A stretch of 64,000 nt of DNA from Micromussa lordhowensis. Lineage: Eukaryota > Cnidaria > Anthozoa > Scleractinia > Lobophylliidae. Both the position numbers and the translations under genes were made by a program. The notes beneath the pieces are model-generated. The model was not told the DNA's origin, searched no databases, and worked only from the letters and a program-made list of their open reading frames with translations. Positions 23,214 to 34,499 of the stretch are shown here, piece after piece. Where the stretch lies: assembly GCA_964020085.1 (NCBI GenBank), contig OZ026603.1, forward strand, positions 33,493,506 through 33,557,505. The letters are read 5' to 3'. The first letter of the stretch is position 1, and each line of letters starts with the position of its first letter.

Positions 23214-23764
23214 CAGTGATATTTAGGCTAACCGAAGCGCTGTTTAGGCTAGCTGGAGTGACATTTCATCATTTCGCCATTTTGTGTTTAAACACACCCA
23301 GCCTAAATATCACTGACTTGAAGGCGGTTAGTTTTCAATGAGAGCTTGAGCAAACCACGATCCGCGAAGGCAACGGCAACGAGAACGGCACCAAAGAACA
23401 TGCGTTATAATCACTTTATAAATCTCTATATATTTTTTTTGCCGTTCTCTGCGATGACTGCAAATAAGTTTGGCGTATTTTGGAGAACGCGAACGAAAGC
23501 GGCTACTTTTTCGTATTTTCATTTGGAATTTGAACGTTGCCGTATTTAGCTTGAGCAATTTCTGATACCAGTAAGCGCGCTCGACAGATCTAGACAGATA
23601 AAATATTAATTCATTTTTTTTAATCCTCGGGATCACCGTCGTCCCTGCTTAAGTTCTCTACTAATTGTACTGGCTAACCGTATCCGTCATTGTTCGTCAT
23701 TTCGTGTTTTAAACGCTCTCGTTGAAACAGTTTCATCAAAAACGCCCGGTCTGATTAGCAGAAA

Positions 23765-24502
23765 CTAGTCACGAAACGTGATAGTAAATGCAAACAAGAC
23801 AATTGCAGCTGGAAGAGGCAGCAGCTTGCAAGCTTGGCTTGGTACGGTGACTGTTTCAGTTGTATTTGTTTGGGTGGACTTGGTTGGCTCGGTGAGGTTT
23901 CCTGCTGCTGTTGGTGGCTGACTTGTTACGTTTGGATTCGTTTGGTACATTGTAACCAGTGTGCCTTTCACCGTCATCTCAACCTTTGTGCAAGTTGTTC
24001 CTGCCACTATCGATATATTATAACTCGCGACAACTGTCAGTTCGAAGGTCTTAGTTTTGTCATCCTGTATATCAAATTTCTCGTCGAGTTTGGTATTAAA
24101 TCTCATCACAATTCCACCGTCTAACGTGGCAGTTAACATATATTTAATCAAGTTGCCATCAATTCCTTGTTGCAGCGTTTTCTTCTCTGGTGCTTCTCCC
24201 AGACACAAGGTTCCTCCATCATCTAGTAGTTTTTCTTCTTCGTAGGAGATCCTCGCGGCTTTGTCGTTTCGAAAGTCGATGTAATAGCGGTACAAAGGAT
24301 ATCCTTCCCGATACACTGAAGCATTGCTTGGCGTGTAGTTCTTCACCAAGTGACCAGAAAGTGCCTTCATGTGCGTGTCTGCGACGGAACCCAGCTGAGT
24401 TTCGCTGAGGCTAACCGGGGAATCCCACGAGATAGCCGAAGCTGATACTCCTGCCTGCACCGCAAAAATGACGGAAAGAGAAAACACAATAGCGACTCGC
24501 AT
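23765..24502 (-). CDS. GYPLYR-family secreted, probably GPI-anchored protein, copy 2 (245 aa)
   Basis: Function unknown; single coding exon. The MRVAIVFSLSVIFAVQAG start is a clear signal peptide. The ectodomain carries HLVKNYTPSNASVYREGYPL, then LYRYYIDF, EEEKLLDDGGTLCLGE, TLQQGIDGNLI, a segment LTVVASYNISIVAGTTCTKV and TLVTMYQTNPN. Two ectodomain cysteines (LCLGE and TTCTK) could pair. A Ser/Thr/Pro-rich stalk with NVT, NLT and NTT sites follows, then SQACKLLPLPAAIVLFAF and a short TITFRD end. A hydrophobic C-terminus with almost no cytoplasmic tail fits a GPI signal, although a transmembrane anchor is possible. It is almost identical to copy 3, with closely matching 5' and 3' flanks, so the duplication is recent. 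Confidence 0.78.
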   Translation of the reverse strand: MRVAIVFSLSVIFAVQAGVSASAISWDSPVSLSETQLGSVADTHMKALSGHLVKNYTPSNASVYREGYPLYRYYIDFRNDKAARISYEEEKLLDDGGTLCLGEAPEKKTLQQGIDGNLIKYMLTATLDGGIVMRFNTKLDEKFDIQDDKTKTFELTVVASYNISIVAGTTCTKVEMTVKGTLVTMYQTNPNVTSQPPTAAGNLTEPTKSTQTNTTETVTVPSQACKLLPLPAAIVLFAFTITFRD

Positions 24503-24689
24503 GATTCGAAATGTTGTTGAAGACGAGCAGGCTTCCAAGTTCGTCTTTCTCTCCCTGGCGATTAGAAGTTATTTGCCTTGTAAAAGCAAATAGCTTTTTA
24601 AGTATGCTCGTTCCCAGGCTTTCTCTCCTCATTAATTAAAGGAATGACGCCAGTCAAGCAAAAAAGCTCAATAGCTTGCCTTAATATTG

Positions 24690-24815
24690 TACAATTACAA
24701 GACAATTTGGTTTTATAAACTGAGTTGATAATGTGAACTGGCCACCGTAAAGAGATTCGAATGTCCTGGCCAATTCACATTATAAAAGCAATTATCTTAT
24801 AATACTCCCCACCGA
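24690..24815. mobile_element. Foldback element, block 2 (block 3 copy at 31176-31295)
   Basis: ACAATTTGGTTTTATAAACTG and TGATAATGTGAACTGG are mirrored by CCAATTCACATTATAA. The block 3 copy is more complete, with arms running from ATTACAAGATAATTTGG to its reverse complement. It sits just upstream of gene copies 2 and 3. Confidence 0.75.
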
Positions 24816-25874
24816 CGCAGCACCACAGTTTAGAAAATTATCCCTTTTATTCATTTGTTATTGTAATTAGTCTAGTTTATAATATCACGTATGGCAATAA
24901 GAAGTAGAATTCAAAAAATAAGTTAGCTTTAACGTTCCCACCAACCAATTTGCGTTTACAACTTGACGTTTCAGAAAAGGAAAGAAGGAAGAGGACTTCT
25001 TAACAAAGAAGCAGATTTTGAGGCTCTCAGCTAGGGGTGGCGAATGGTCCTTCAAAAATTCTGGGTCTCGCAAAATTTTGGTCGAATTTCACGGGTCTCG
25101 CAGTCTCGTTTCAGTTTCAGCCGTTATGTGCGTCTCGCAGTCTCGTTTTTTATACGAAGGTGTCTCGGAGTCTCGATTTTTTGCAAGGCTAACGGGGTCT
25201 CGAAGTCCTGATTCGTTTATTTTTTTTAAATGGCGTCTTCTCGTCACTTGATATTGAATTTCACTGATTAAAGCAACTTTCAAGTCAATCCAAAGTCAAT
25301 CATTTTCTCTTAAATTGTCTGAATTCCACAAAAAGCTAGAAAACATACCGCAACGTAAAGAAAAAAACACAGATAGTTTGTTCTACGATAAAATAGTATA
25401 GTGCTGTAGTCGAATTTCCAGATACAAATACTACACAGAAGCTAGCCAAACGGCTAAAAGGGGAATCAAGAAACAACACGGGTCAACACAACCCACGATA
25501 GCTCGCGATGAAACCCGCGAAGTCGGAGAACTTATCTGTTGTCCCCTGTCAGTGGAACTGTGCAAAAGCACAGGGATTCCCAGTAAAACAAACACGTTGC
25601 CACTACTCACCTAACAGTGCCTCGTGCAGAGACAATTGAATAAGATATTTCCATCACTCATCATGTAATTTGTTCGATAGTCATCTGGAACAGTTTTAAT
25701 AAGTATTATAATTCTCTGTTCTCAATTCATCCAATCCGGCGAGTTCTGAGACTGAGTCTTAACGTCTTTTAACCAAACAGCTATAGCTAGCTATGAACTT
25801 GAAAAAGTCATAGACAGGTTAACACAGACTCCCCCGTGTGGTTTTTAATTCTGGTAGCGGCACGTAAGCCTTTA

Positions 25875-26413
25875 AGGCCCTGTTTACAAGCAGGTAGGGT
25901 AACCCTACTGCCAGGGTAACCCTAGCAAGAGGGTTAAAAGATAGCCCGGGTTTACAAGCAAAATTTTCAGGTAGGGTAACCCTACTGCCCGAGACAACTT
26001 TACGCTTGTTACGCTTCGGTAACCTTGCAAGTAAAGCACGAACAGATAACAAAACTGGAAAATAATTTATTTCCAAAGCAAAATTATGACAAACTGTGAA
26101 AGAACTTGATGTTTTCTGGGTCATAATTCGCTGATTTTGTCGGTATTGTGATCATATTTTGCTTTTGGGAGCCAAAATAGAGATAGCCAGGGTAGGCGGG
26201 TTAACCCTACCTGGAGTGTTTACAAGGGAAAAGTTAACCCGCTTGCTAGGGTAACCCTAGCACGCAGATAGGGTAACCCTCCTACCCGGGTAACCCTGAC
26301 CGCCTTGTAAACACGACGAAGAAAATAAGAACAAATGTGTGCGTGCTAGGGTAACCCGCTTGCTAGGGTAACCCGCTTGCTAGGGTAACCCTCTCTCCTT
26401 GTAAACAGGGCCT
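25875..26413. mobile_element. Nested element with AGGCCCTGTTTACAAG ends and GGGTAACCCT motifs
   Basis: Inverted ends AGGCCCTGTTTACAAG and CTTGTAAACAGGGCCT enclose many copies of the near-palindrome AGGGTAACCCT. There is no long open frame. It is nested in 25033-28577. Confidence 0.85.
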
Positions 26414-26775
26414 AAGGCGGGGGTATACTTGGAGGCTGTTTTGACGTCGCTTAACACGGCCTTTCTGCCAATATCTCGGTCACGTTTCAAGCAACACTAA
26501 ATCTCTCTGCTTATCTCATTAACCACTGTTTGGCGGTTTTGTGTCAATTTTTGGGTGATTTTTGGGCATTTTGGGAAAGAGAGAGTTTTTCTCAAAGGAT
26601 AGGTTCGATTGAGGAAAATATGAAATGTTGAAGATTTGATGGATTTGGAAAATTGAAATTTGAAGTGAAGAATTAGTAGACGGATACCAAACAGTCCCCT
26701 AGCAACCCGGGGCTCTCTTTTGCAGGGGTCAACTGTCTGGTAGTGTTTCCAACCCATCTTAATCCTAACAATTTC
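26414..26775. mobile_element. Diverged relative of the 21257-21672 element
   Basis: AAGGCGGGGGTA at the left, GTTTCAAGCAA, GGTGATTTTTGGGCAT, CCAAACAGTCCCC and TCTGGTAGTGTTTCC follow the same order as in 21257-21672. The right end is degraded. It starts within two bases of the previous nested element. Confidence 0.7.
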
Positions 26776-27086
26776 CTTTTTTTATCACTTCAAATCATGA
26801 GTATTGGATTGCGCATCCCTACTGCGCACGATTTTCGCGACATTAATGCGGGTAAATGAGCGTGTGCACGTACATAACAAAAGAAATTCCCTCAAGCTAA
26901 GCTCGATAGCGAAATAAATGTTTCTTTTCTTTTAAACGAACATGCTGACCTATATTTTTTATTGCTTAATAATAGTGTACATGCTATCCTCTTTAATTTA
27001 AAGATATCAAAAAAAAAATTATCGGAAGGAAAAAAAGATATAGGTGAAAGTGTGAACAAAACCGTTACTCTGTGATGCCTTACGTC

Positions 27087-27565
27087 TATGGCGTACCATC
27101 GGGGCCAAAATTCAACTTTTGAATTTTGCTTGTACGTTTGGCATTCGATGTTGTAGTTTTACAATTTGTACTTACATCTGCAATTCAACATTCAAGTTTG
27201 CAATTTCTCTATTCCAATTGACGATTTGACATTGTTTGTTTCACAATTCAACATCCAAGTTTACGCAATTCAACATCCAAGTTTACAATTCTACATCCAA
27301 GTTCACGCAGTTCAACATCCAAGTTTACGTGTGATGGCGGTTGGATATCGAAAACATGCATTTTTCAAAGTTGAATGTTGAATTGCGTAAACTTGGATGT
27401 TGAATTGTGAAACAAACAATGTCAAATCGTCAATTGGAATAGAGAAATTGCAAACTTGAATGTTGAATTGCAGATGTAAGTACAAATTGTAAAACTACAA
27501 CATCGAATGCCAAACGTTCAAGCAAAATTCAAAAGTTGAATTTTGGCCCCGATGGTACGCCATAT
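27087..27565. mobile_element. 480-bp near-perfect foldback with internal CAACATCCAAGTTTA repeats
   Basis: TATGGCGTACCATCGGGGCC at the left is mirrored at the right end, and pairing continues almost to the centre. Repeats of the type CAATTCAACATCCAAGTTTA lie near the centre (27240-27330). Nested in 25033-28577. Confidence 0.85.
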
Positions 27566-27926
27566 ATACGTCCACGTCGTTTTAAATTGAAGGATTTTTC
27601 CTTTTTAATCCATTTTGAAATCACTGGTTATCCTTGTAATGTGATTGGTTCTCAGCGGTGCGATTTATTCACGAATCGCACTATCTTTTGCTCTAAATCT
27701 CATCTTTTTCTCAGCCAATGAGAATGGGACAGTAAAACAAAAAAACCAATCAGATTTTAAGGCTTTTTTAAACTCACCGATCGCATTGCAGGAAAATATA
27801 TAAAAGACAAAAAGCCATTGTTTGGCAAATTTGGCAACTTAGTTCAATAAATATTGGTCCTGACCAAAATCTTGTTCCTGTATTTAGGCTATTAAATTGT
27901 ACGATTTAAAAATGGATCTAATAGAG

Positions 27927-28061
27927 TGGTAATTGAACTTCGGGTCGTGCAATTTTGGTCTGAAATCATGATTTCAAATCGAACTCGCGCTGCGCGCTCG
28001 TTCTATTTTGAAATCACGCGTATGATTTCAGACCAAATTGCACTCCACTCAACAATTACCA
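27927..28061. mobile_element. Foldback element
   Basis: TGGTAATTGA...TTTGGTCTGAAATCA on the left pairs with TGATTTCAGACCAAAT... CAATTACCA on the right. Nested in 25033-28577. Confidence 0.75.
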
Positions 28062-29244
28062 TTATAAATTTTATATGATATTGTTCCACATACTCTCGGC
28101 AATTTCTACCTGTCAAGTTTTTTCCCAAGTATTACTTAAATAAACTATGCTTCGAGCTACCGCAAAATGTGACTTGGACCGATAAATAACGAGCGTGATT
28201 AGCACCAGTACAGGCATAAATGAGTTAAGATCAGCCCATCAAATCTGTTAAGCGGGCATGGTGACCTATCATCATGGCCAGAAAAATAATAGAGTTTATT
28301 GATTGTTGACAGATTTTCAGAACTAATGTCTCGTACAAGGGTCTCTACAACAAAAGGTGCCTTTGTAAGACTTTTGTGCAAGCTCTGATTCTAGCTCATT
28401 CTCATAGCTCTCAACCAAATCTGGGCTCGAATTTTAAGTCTGAACGTCTCGCGCTCGCACTCAAAACACTTTGAAGTCTCGCCTCGCAATCTAAAAAGTC
28501 AAAATGTCTCGGGCTCGCAAAGAAAATCGGTAGTCTCGTGGTCTCGCAAAGTCTCGCATTTACCATTCGCCACCCCTTCAGCTGGTCCTTGCGCAACCGG
28601 TGTTCTAGCAGCTTCCATGCCTGCGGTTGGCAGGGCGTGGATGGCGACCGAAAGGACAATAAATATCTTGGATAAAATAAACATTAGGACTAGATTTCGG
28701 ACCTTCCAGGCCCGGCTTTCAGGCCCGAAATTTACATAAGCATTTTCTAGAAGGTATTTGATTATAGACTTTTTGTCACAAACACAAGTTAAAACAACAG
28801 CTTTCCGACTCGATGGTACAATGGAGGGGGCGCCAAATCATATCCTGCGGAAGGGGCGGCCTAGCCTCCTACGCAGACTTTCTTAACTAAAACATCAACT
28901 AAAAGATTCGAAAACCATGATAAATCCACGGGAAAATAGTCCCTTAGATTTTCGGAAGGGATATTTTTGCAATTTTTGGCTCTTAATAAGGTCGCCTAGC
29001 ATTTCCGGATAAGCAAATAGTTCGCGGAGAAGTTCTTCGAAGGTAACGTTCAGCTAGCAATTTCTGAAATGAAGATTTAATTTCCTAACATTTTCGGGCA
29101 CTTCAATTTTCAGCTAAGAAATCCGAACAGATCAAATTTTTCTAGCTGATCAAAACAACTCTTTAAACAGTATTTAAACATTATAAGGAGCCTAGAAATA
29201 TCTCTCAGAGGATTTTTTACTTAATTTGCTCGTTGGGAGCCAGA

Positions 29245-29890
29245 TGATCTAGCAATATTAAAGACAAAACAAATCCAGTCTATTTTAATACCTGACTACT
29301 TTCCGTGAATCCTTCATGACTAATTACTGGCCATGGATGTCTAGAAGCCACGGCCTTTCACGATGGAAATACGGTATTTTCTGTCCAGCGAAACTCAGTC
29401 ACGACGAGATAAAACTAGGCTAGGTTATTCAGCAGAATGAAACAAAGATAATGACCTTGTACAACATCATCCGTTGAAACAGGACGTGTTTAAAAGACGA
29501 AACTGCAAAATGATGAAATGTCACTACGATTTGCCTAAATAATGCTCAGGTTAGCCTAAATGGGCGTGTTTAAAACACGAAATGGCGAAATGACGGAATC
29601 GCACGTAACAATATGGGATACGGTTAACCCATACAATTATTGAGAGCTAACCACCTTCAAGTCAGTGATATTTAGGCTAACCGAAGCGCTGTTTAGGCTA
29701 GCTGGAGTGTCATTTCGCCCTTTCGTGTTTTAAACACGCCCAGCCTAAATATCACTGGCTGGTAGCACTGACTTGAAGGCGTTTAGTTTTCAATCAGGGA
29801 GAGCTTGAGCAAACCACGATCCACGAAGGCAACGGCAACGAGAACGCCACCAAACGAAAACTTTAAATATTAGGAGAACATGCGTTATAA
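29245..29890. repeat. Duplicated 3' flank of gene copy 3 (matches 22780-23420)
   Basis: AAATCCAGTCTATTTTAATA, CAGCGAAACTCAGTCACGAC and GGAGAGCTTGAGCAAACCAC-type sequences follow in the same order as near copy 2. AGGCTAACC-type motifs (29670-29705) recur in all blocks. Confidence 0.8.
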
Positions 29891-30243
29891 ATCACTTTAT
29901 AAATCTCTGTATATTTTTTTTGCCGTTCTCTGCGATGACTGCAAGTAAGTTTGGTGTATTTTGGAGAACGCGAACGACAGCGGCTACTTTTTCGTATTTT
30001 CATGTGGAATTTGAACGTTGCCGTACATATTTAGCTTGAACAACTTCTGATACCAGTAAGCGCGCTCGACAGGTCTAGACAGATACAATATTAATTGATT
30101 TGTTTTTTAATTCTCGGAATCACCGTCGTCTCTACTAATTGTACCGGCTAACCGTATCCGTCAGTGCTCGTCATTTCGCCATTTCGTGTTTTAAACACTC
30201 TCGTTGAAACAGTTTTGTCAATAATGCCCGGTATCAGCAGAAC

Positions 30244-30981
30244 CTAGTCACGAAACGTGATAATAAATGCAAACAAGACAAGTGCAGCTGGAAGAGGCAG
30301 CAGCTTGCAAGCTTGGCTTGGTACGGTGACTGTTTCAGTTGCATTTGTTTGGGTGGACTTGGTTGGCTCGGTGAGGTTTCCTGCTGCTGTTGGTGGCTGA
30401 CTTGTTACGTTTGGATTCGTTTGGTACATTGTAACCAGTGTGCCTTTCACCGTCATCTCAACCTTTGTGCAAGTTGTTCCTGCCACTATCGATATATTAT
30501 AACTCGCGACAACTGTCAGTTCGAAGGTCTTAGTTTTGTTATCCTGTATATCAAATTTCCCGTCGATTCTGGTACTAAATGTCAGCACAATTCCACCGTC
30601 TAACGCGGAAGATAAAATATAGTTAATCAAGTTGCCATCAATTCCTTGTTGCAGCGTTTTCTTCTCTGGTGATTCTCCCAGACACAAGGTTCCTCCATCA
30701 TCTAGTAGTTTTTCTTCTTCGTAGGAGATCCTCGCGGCTTTGTCGTTCCGAAAGTTGATGTAGTAGCGGTACAAAGGATATCCTTCCCGATACACTGAAG
30801 CATTCCTTGGCGTGTAGTTCTTCACCAAGTGACCAGAAACTGCCTTCATGTGCGTGTCTGCGACGGAACCCAGCTGAGTTTCGCTGAGGCTAACCGGGAA
30901 ATCCCACGAGATAGCCGAAGCTGATACTCCTGCCTGCACCGCAAAAATGATGGAAAGAGAAAACACAATAGCGACTCGCAT
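30244..30981 (-). CDS. GYPLYR-family secreted, probably GPI-anchored protein, copy 3 (245 aa)
   Basis: Same layout and length as copy 2: signal peptide MRVAIVFSLSIIFAVQAG, GYPLYRYY, EEEKLLDDGGTLCLGE, a disulfide-capable cysteine pair, the TLVTMYQTNPN end of the ectodomain, a Ser/Thr/Pro stalk with N-glycosylation sites, and the hydrophobic tail ACKLLPLPAALVLFAF. Differences cluster in the middle of the ectodomain: here INYILSSALDGGIVLTFSTR, against IKYMLTATLDGGIVMRFNTK in copy 2. The in-frame region upstream of the ATG (30979-30981) is 5' UTR by comparison. Function unknown; a surface or mucus-layer protein is a guess. Confidence 0.78.
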   Translation of the reverse strand: MRVAIVFSLSIIFAVQAGVSASAISWDFPVSLSETQLGSVADTHMKAVSGHLVKNYTPRNASVYREGYPLYRYYINFRNDKAARISYEEEKLLDDGGTLCLGESPEKKTLQQGIDGNLINYILSSALDGGIVLTFSTRIDGKFDIQDNKTKTFELTVVASYNISIVAGTTCTKVEMTVKGTLVTMYQTNPNVTSQPPTAAGNLTEPTKSTQTNATETVTVPSQACKLLPLPAALVLFAFIITFRD

Positions 30982-31175
30982 GATTCGAAATGTTGTTGAA
31001 GACAAGCAGGCTTCCAAGTTCGTCTTTCTCTCCCTGGCGATTAGAAGTGATTTGCCTTGTGAAAACAAATAGCTTTTTAAGTATGCTCGTTCCCAGGCTT
31101 TCTCTCCTTATTAATTAAAGGAATGACGCCAGTCAAGCAAAAAAAGCTCAATAGGTTGTCTGTTATATTGTAATT

Positions 31176-31295
31176 ACAAGATAATTTGGTTTTATCAACT
31201 GAGTTGATAATGTGAATTGGACCGTAAAGAGATTCGAATATCCTGGCCAATTCACATTATCAACTCAGTTATAAAACCAAATTATCTTGTAATAC
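31176..31295. mobile_element. Foldback element, block 3
   Basis: Arms of about 45 bp starting ATTACAAGATAATTTGGTTT; loop around 31225-31245. Copy of the element at 24690-24815. Confidence 0.85.
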
Positions 31296-31299
31296 TCCC

Positions 31300-31632
31300 C
31301 ACCGACGCACACTGCCGTTCTAACCAAATTGAGAACGAAAATCATTTCTTATTTCATTGTGATCGTTATAGAACTATTAGGAAACAAATAACAAGTGACA
31401 TTGTACTTAAATATCCATCATTTAATCTTCTGAACGATACTGAAAAAACTATATTCCTGTTTAATAATTCTGATTCTTTTGTTTGTAAGAAACTAGGTTA
31501 CTTTGTTTATGAAGCATTGAATATAAGGGAAACTTTTAATCTTATTTAGTTTAAAATGATTAGTATTATATTAGTTGCTATTTTAGGTAATACCATCTCT
31601 ATGTGGGAATACCAATAAACCGTTGTTGTTGT
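31300..31632 (+). mobile_element. 3' fragment of a non-LTR retrotransposon (LINE)
   Basis: The frame ending at 31547-31549 reads ENENHFLFHCDRYRTIRKQI and FVCKKLGYFVYEALNIR, typical of the C-terminus of LINE reverse-transcriptase proteins (a HFLFHC zinc-finger-like block). An AATAAA-like stretch and GTT repeats end it near 31632. It is inserted in block 3; block 2 lacks it. 5'-truncated, so not functional. Confidence 0.7.
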
Positions 31633-31635
31633 TTT

Positions 31636-32095
31636 ATCATTTGTTATTGTAATTAGTCTAGTTTATAATATCACGTATGGCAATAAGAAGTAGAATTCAA
31701 AAAAAGAGTTAGCTTTAACGTTCCCACCAACCAATTTGCGTTTACAACTTGACGTTTCACAAAAGGAAAGAAGGAAGAGGACTTCTTAACAAAGCAGCAG
31801 CTTCCATGCCTGCGGTTGGCAGGGCGTGGATAGCGACCGGAAGGACTATAAATATCTTGGATAAAATAAACATTAGGACTAGATTTCGGACCTTCCAGGC
31901 CCGGCTTTCAGGCCCGAAATTTACATAAGCATTTTCTAGAAGGTATTTGATTATAGACATGATAGACTTTTTGTCACAAACACAAGTTAAAACAACAGCT
32001 TTCCGACTCGATGGTACAATGGAGGGGGCGCCAAAACATATCCTGCGGAAGGGGCGGCCTAGCCTCCTACGCAGACTTTCTCTTGTCTCGTCACG
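31636..32095. repeat. Duplicated block 3, distal part (matches 24843-24998 plus 28605-28890)
   Basis: The sequence from TCATTTGTTATTGTAATTAG to GACTTCTTAACAAAG matches 24845-25010; then CAGCTTCCATGCCTGCGGTT onwards matches 28605-28890. The 3.5-kb element and about 50 bp of flank found in block 2 are absent here. Confidence 0.85.
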
Positions 32096-32267
32096 CATGG
32101 CCTAGCGTCCTACACAAACGTTCTCTTGTCTCGTCACGCATTTTGTTTCCTGTTGATGTATTTTACCATCGAATACTGGAGGTTTCTCGTGTGAGACTTC
32201 TTTATTTTTCACACATGAAGTATGAAATCGCATTCTCTACTTTATTTTTAAGGTAAAAACATTTTAT

Positions 32268-32345
32268 AGTAATAGGGGTCGAACCCGGGTCGATAGACTG
32301 CCATGCGAGAGTCATCTCCACTTGACCATCAAACTGCTGGAAACT
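32268..32345 (-). tRNA. tRNA-like SINE head
   Basis: On the minus strand GATGGTCAAGTGGAGATGAC (A-box-like) is followed by CGACCCGGGTTCGACCCC (B-box-like). The acceptor arm does not pair convincingly, so it is a repeat-derived promoter. Confidence 0.4.
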
Positions 32346-32379
32346 GGAATTGTTTGGATACATACCCCTAATATATAGG

Positions 32380-32640
32380 CTAACCGCAAGCAATCTAAGT
32401 AACTTGCTGTTGAGGCTAACCAGAGTGCTGGTTACGCTAACCGGAGTGCTAGTTAGGCTAATCAGTGTGCTAGCAAAGCTAACCGAGCGCTAAATCATAT
32501 GCTGATGGAGTCAATATAGAAATATTATTTGCTGTATATCATCATCAAGTTTCCTGTGACCTCCTGTAGGTCGATATAGAAATATTATATGGTGTAATTC
32601 ATCATCAGGTGTCCACCTCCCACAGGTCGATGTTAAATTT
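32380..32640. repeat. AGGCTAACC-type tandem motifs followed by a 64-bp tandem pair
   Basis: GCTAACCAGAGTGCTGGTTA, GCTAACCGGAGTGCTAGTTA and GCTAATCAGTGTGCTAGCAA succeed one another at about 22 bp. From 32515 a unit containing ATATAGAAATATTAT and CATCATCA occurs twice about 64 bp apart. The first motif is also seen near 23228 and 29672 around the secreted-protein genes. Confidence 0.7.
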
Positions 32641-33240
32641 TGTCTCCACTTCACAACAAATAACACAGTAGTGTAAACCAAATAGGTTTTATTTTGGGAT
32701 GCCTGTCAGGAACCAACACGAGGCGTACATGTATACAATCCATTATACCATATACAATCCATACACAATCCTCGTATAAAACAAAACCTTACACACTCAA
32801 TATAGGGTATAGGGCACTGACATCTCAACTCTAACAAGATGAGATTAAAAGAGCTGGGCAACCGCTTACAAAGATACTACTACGGTTAGACGGAGGTCAG
32901 AAAAAACCTGCCCCAAAAACCCCTTTTGGGGAAAAATACGACAGGAAATCTGGGTAGGAACCATGACCCGAACTCTGTGCAGTTAGCAGCCCATCCTACG
33001 AGGCTTTACAATTTACACAAAATAAAACTATAAAGAAACTTGACATCAGTCAAAGGTCGACGGTTGGTTCTGAAGGCCTAGATGGATGCCACGTGTTATA
33101 TACTCCCTCTTAAATACCACTGCGTCATTACCCATGACGCTCGGGGCTAATGCCCAGGCCTTGTCGTATCACGTGCCGACAAAATATTTATTTCTACCTA
33201 ATTCGCAGGCTCAATCGTTAGAAATACCATTTTGTTTTAA
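32641..33240. other. Non-coding stretch with a possible tRNA-like segment
   Basis: No gene seen. Around 32953-33010 the minus strand has TCGTAGGATGGGCTGCTAAC and CATGGTTCCTACCC, which resemble degraded tRNA promoter boxes. Confidence 0.3.
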
Positions 33241-34466
33241 GGGGGCTCGATAGTCAAAAAGACTTTTGACATGAAAATGCAACTAAATTAGACAAAACCA
33301 ACATCACGACACTAGTTGCTATGAATGATGACAAACACAATGATGTTTGGGTGTCTTGTTGCCATGGTAACAGTACAAGCTTTGGTATGGTGTCTCAGAG
33401 GGTGCTTTCCTTGTAGCAGTAACTGAGAGAAAACAATAAGTCACACAGGCAAGAAACCATTTTTTGCAGATTACATTTAGATTGGTCTATGCAATCAACC
33501 AAAATGGCTGGCTGGCATTGAATACTTGCAGAGAAAAAAATCTGGAAAGTTGAAATTTGCAAAAACAGACCTTTTTGGACAATACACAGCACCAGTGTTT
33601 TGCCTGCTGTAGCAAAAGAATTTGCCAGATAAGCATTATTTTGGTTCATTGCATAGAGTGTTCATCAACCTTCAGCCTGAGGCCCAGAAAGCTGGAGATA
33701 TTAAAAGCATGGAACATTAAGGATGTCCCTAGCTACCTTTTCCATGCACGTCTGAACATTCGAAACTGCATAGGGTTGAGAAAAAAATTCTCTAGGCTTG
33801 GTCTTATCATTTCTGTAAGCAATTCTAGTGCAGAAGTATTTGTTTTGCACTGAAACAGTGGAGGAAAATAGATGGCAGCACTGTGCTCTTTCTCCGAAAA
33901 TGTAGACAATAGATATTGCAGAAAAACTACATACCAGCTGCAAAACATCACACGGATTTCATGCAAATCTTGCCTCACAAGCAAACAGTCTGGACACATC
34001 CTTCATTAGCTCAATCATTTAATCACAGGGAAATCATTACAAAACAACTCTTCTGCTTCCAACTCAACTGGAAAGTTCGGCCAAAAAAGTCCAGCAAGAG
34101 CTTAAATAGCTCCTTTTTGTCAGCAATCTCAACCAAGCAGCCAACGAGCAGGAATCTCACCGCATTGCATCCTGGGAAATTAGATGTTCTTTGAGCGGGA
34201 AAGACCTACCTCCAACCAAATGGATATTTTATATTTTTATATAAGTCTCTGACCAGGCTTCAATAACACACTAAAAGTTTTCCAGTCACTTCCACAATTG
34301 ATTGAAACTTCCATATCTGCCAGTTGAAGCCTGGTGAGACAAGGCTCATTTGCTTTTTGGCCCCTTGTCCATGAATAACAAACTGCCAGTAGCTGCAATC
34401 GGGCATCTGGTCGAAGTTTGTCACATTCACAGTGCCAATAAACAGTTCTTTGGAATAGATCGTTTT

Positions 34467-34499
<33 letters not shown>

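Larger units (their letters stand above)
25033..28577. mobile_element. 3.5-kb inserted element with AGGGGTGGCGAATGG ends and TCAGCT duplication
   Basis: Ends AGGGGTGGCGAATGG and CCATTCGCCACCCCT are perfect inverted repeats, bounded on both sides by TCAGCT (25027-25032 and 28578-28583). Both subterminal regions carry clustered GTCTCG motifs (25065-25205 and 28445-28555, inverted). No transposase frame is found; the inside is filled with other elements at 25875-26413, 26414-26775, 27087-27565 and 27927-28061. The related block at about 31790 lacks the whole insertion, supporting insertion after duplication. A 6-bp duplication does not fit hAT (8 bp) or Tc1-mariner (2 bp) well, so the superfamily is open. 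Confidence 0.85.
24885..28684 (-). pseudogene. Small signal-peptide frame interrupted by the 3.5-kb element
   Basis: On the minus strand, the ATG at 28682-28684 starts MFILSKIFIVLSVAIHALP, a signal-peptide-like sequence kept (one change, S to P) in the duplicated block near 31802-31872. Coming from this side the frame reaches the TCAGCT duplication at 28583. If the insertion and one duplication copy are ignored, the same frame continues at 25026 and runs to a stop at 24885-24887. In the duplicate block the frame ends differently because the middle is missing. No family is recognised, and it may never have been a gene. The two surviving parts are 24885-25026 and 28578-28684. Confidence 0.3.

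Noticed and set aside
31217..31549. Complete LINE protein
   Set aside because: Only the C-terminal end is present; the first part of the frame comes from the adjacent foldback element.
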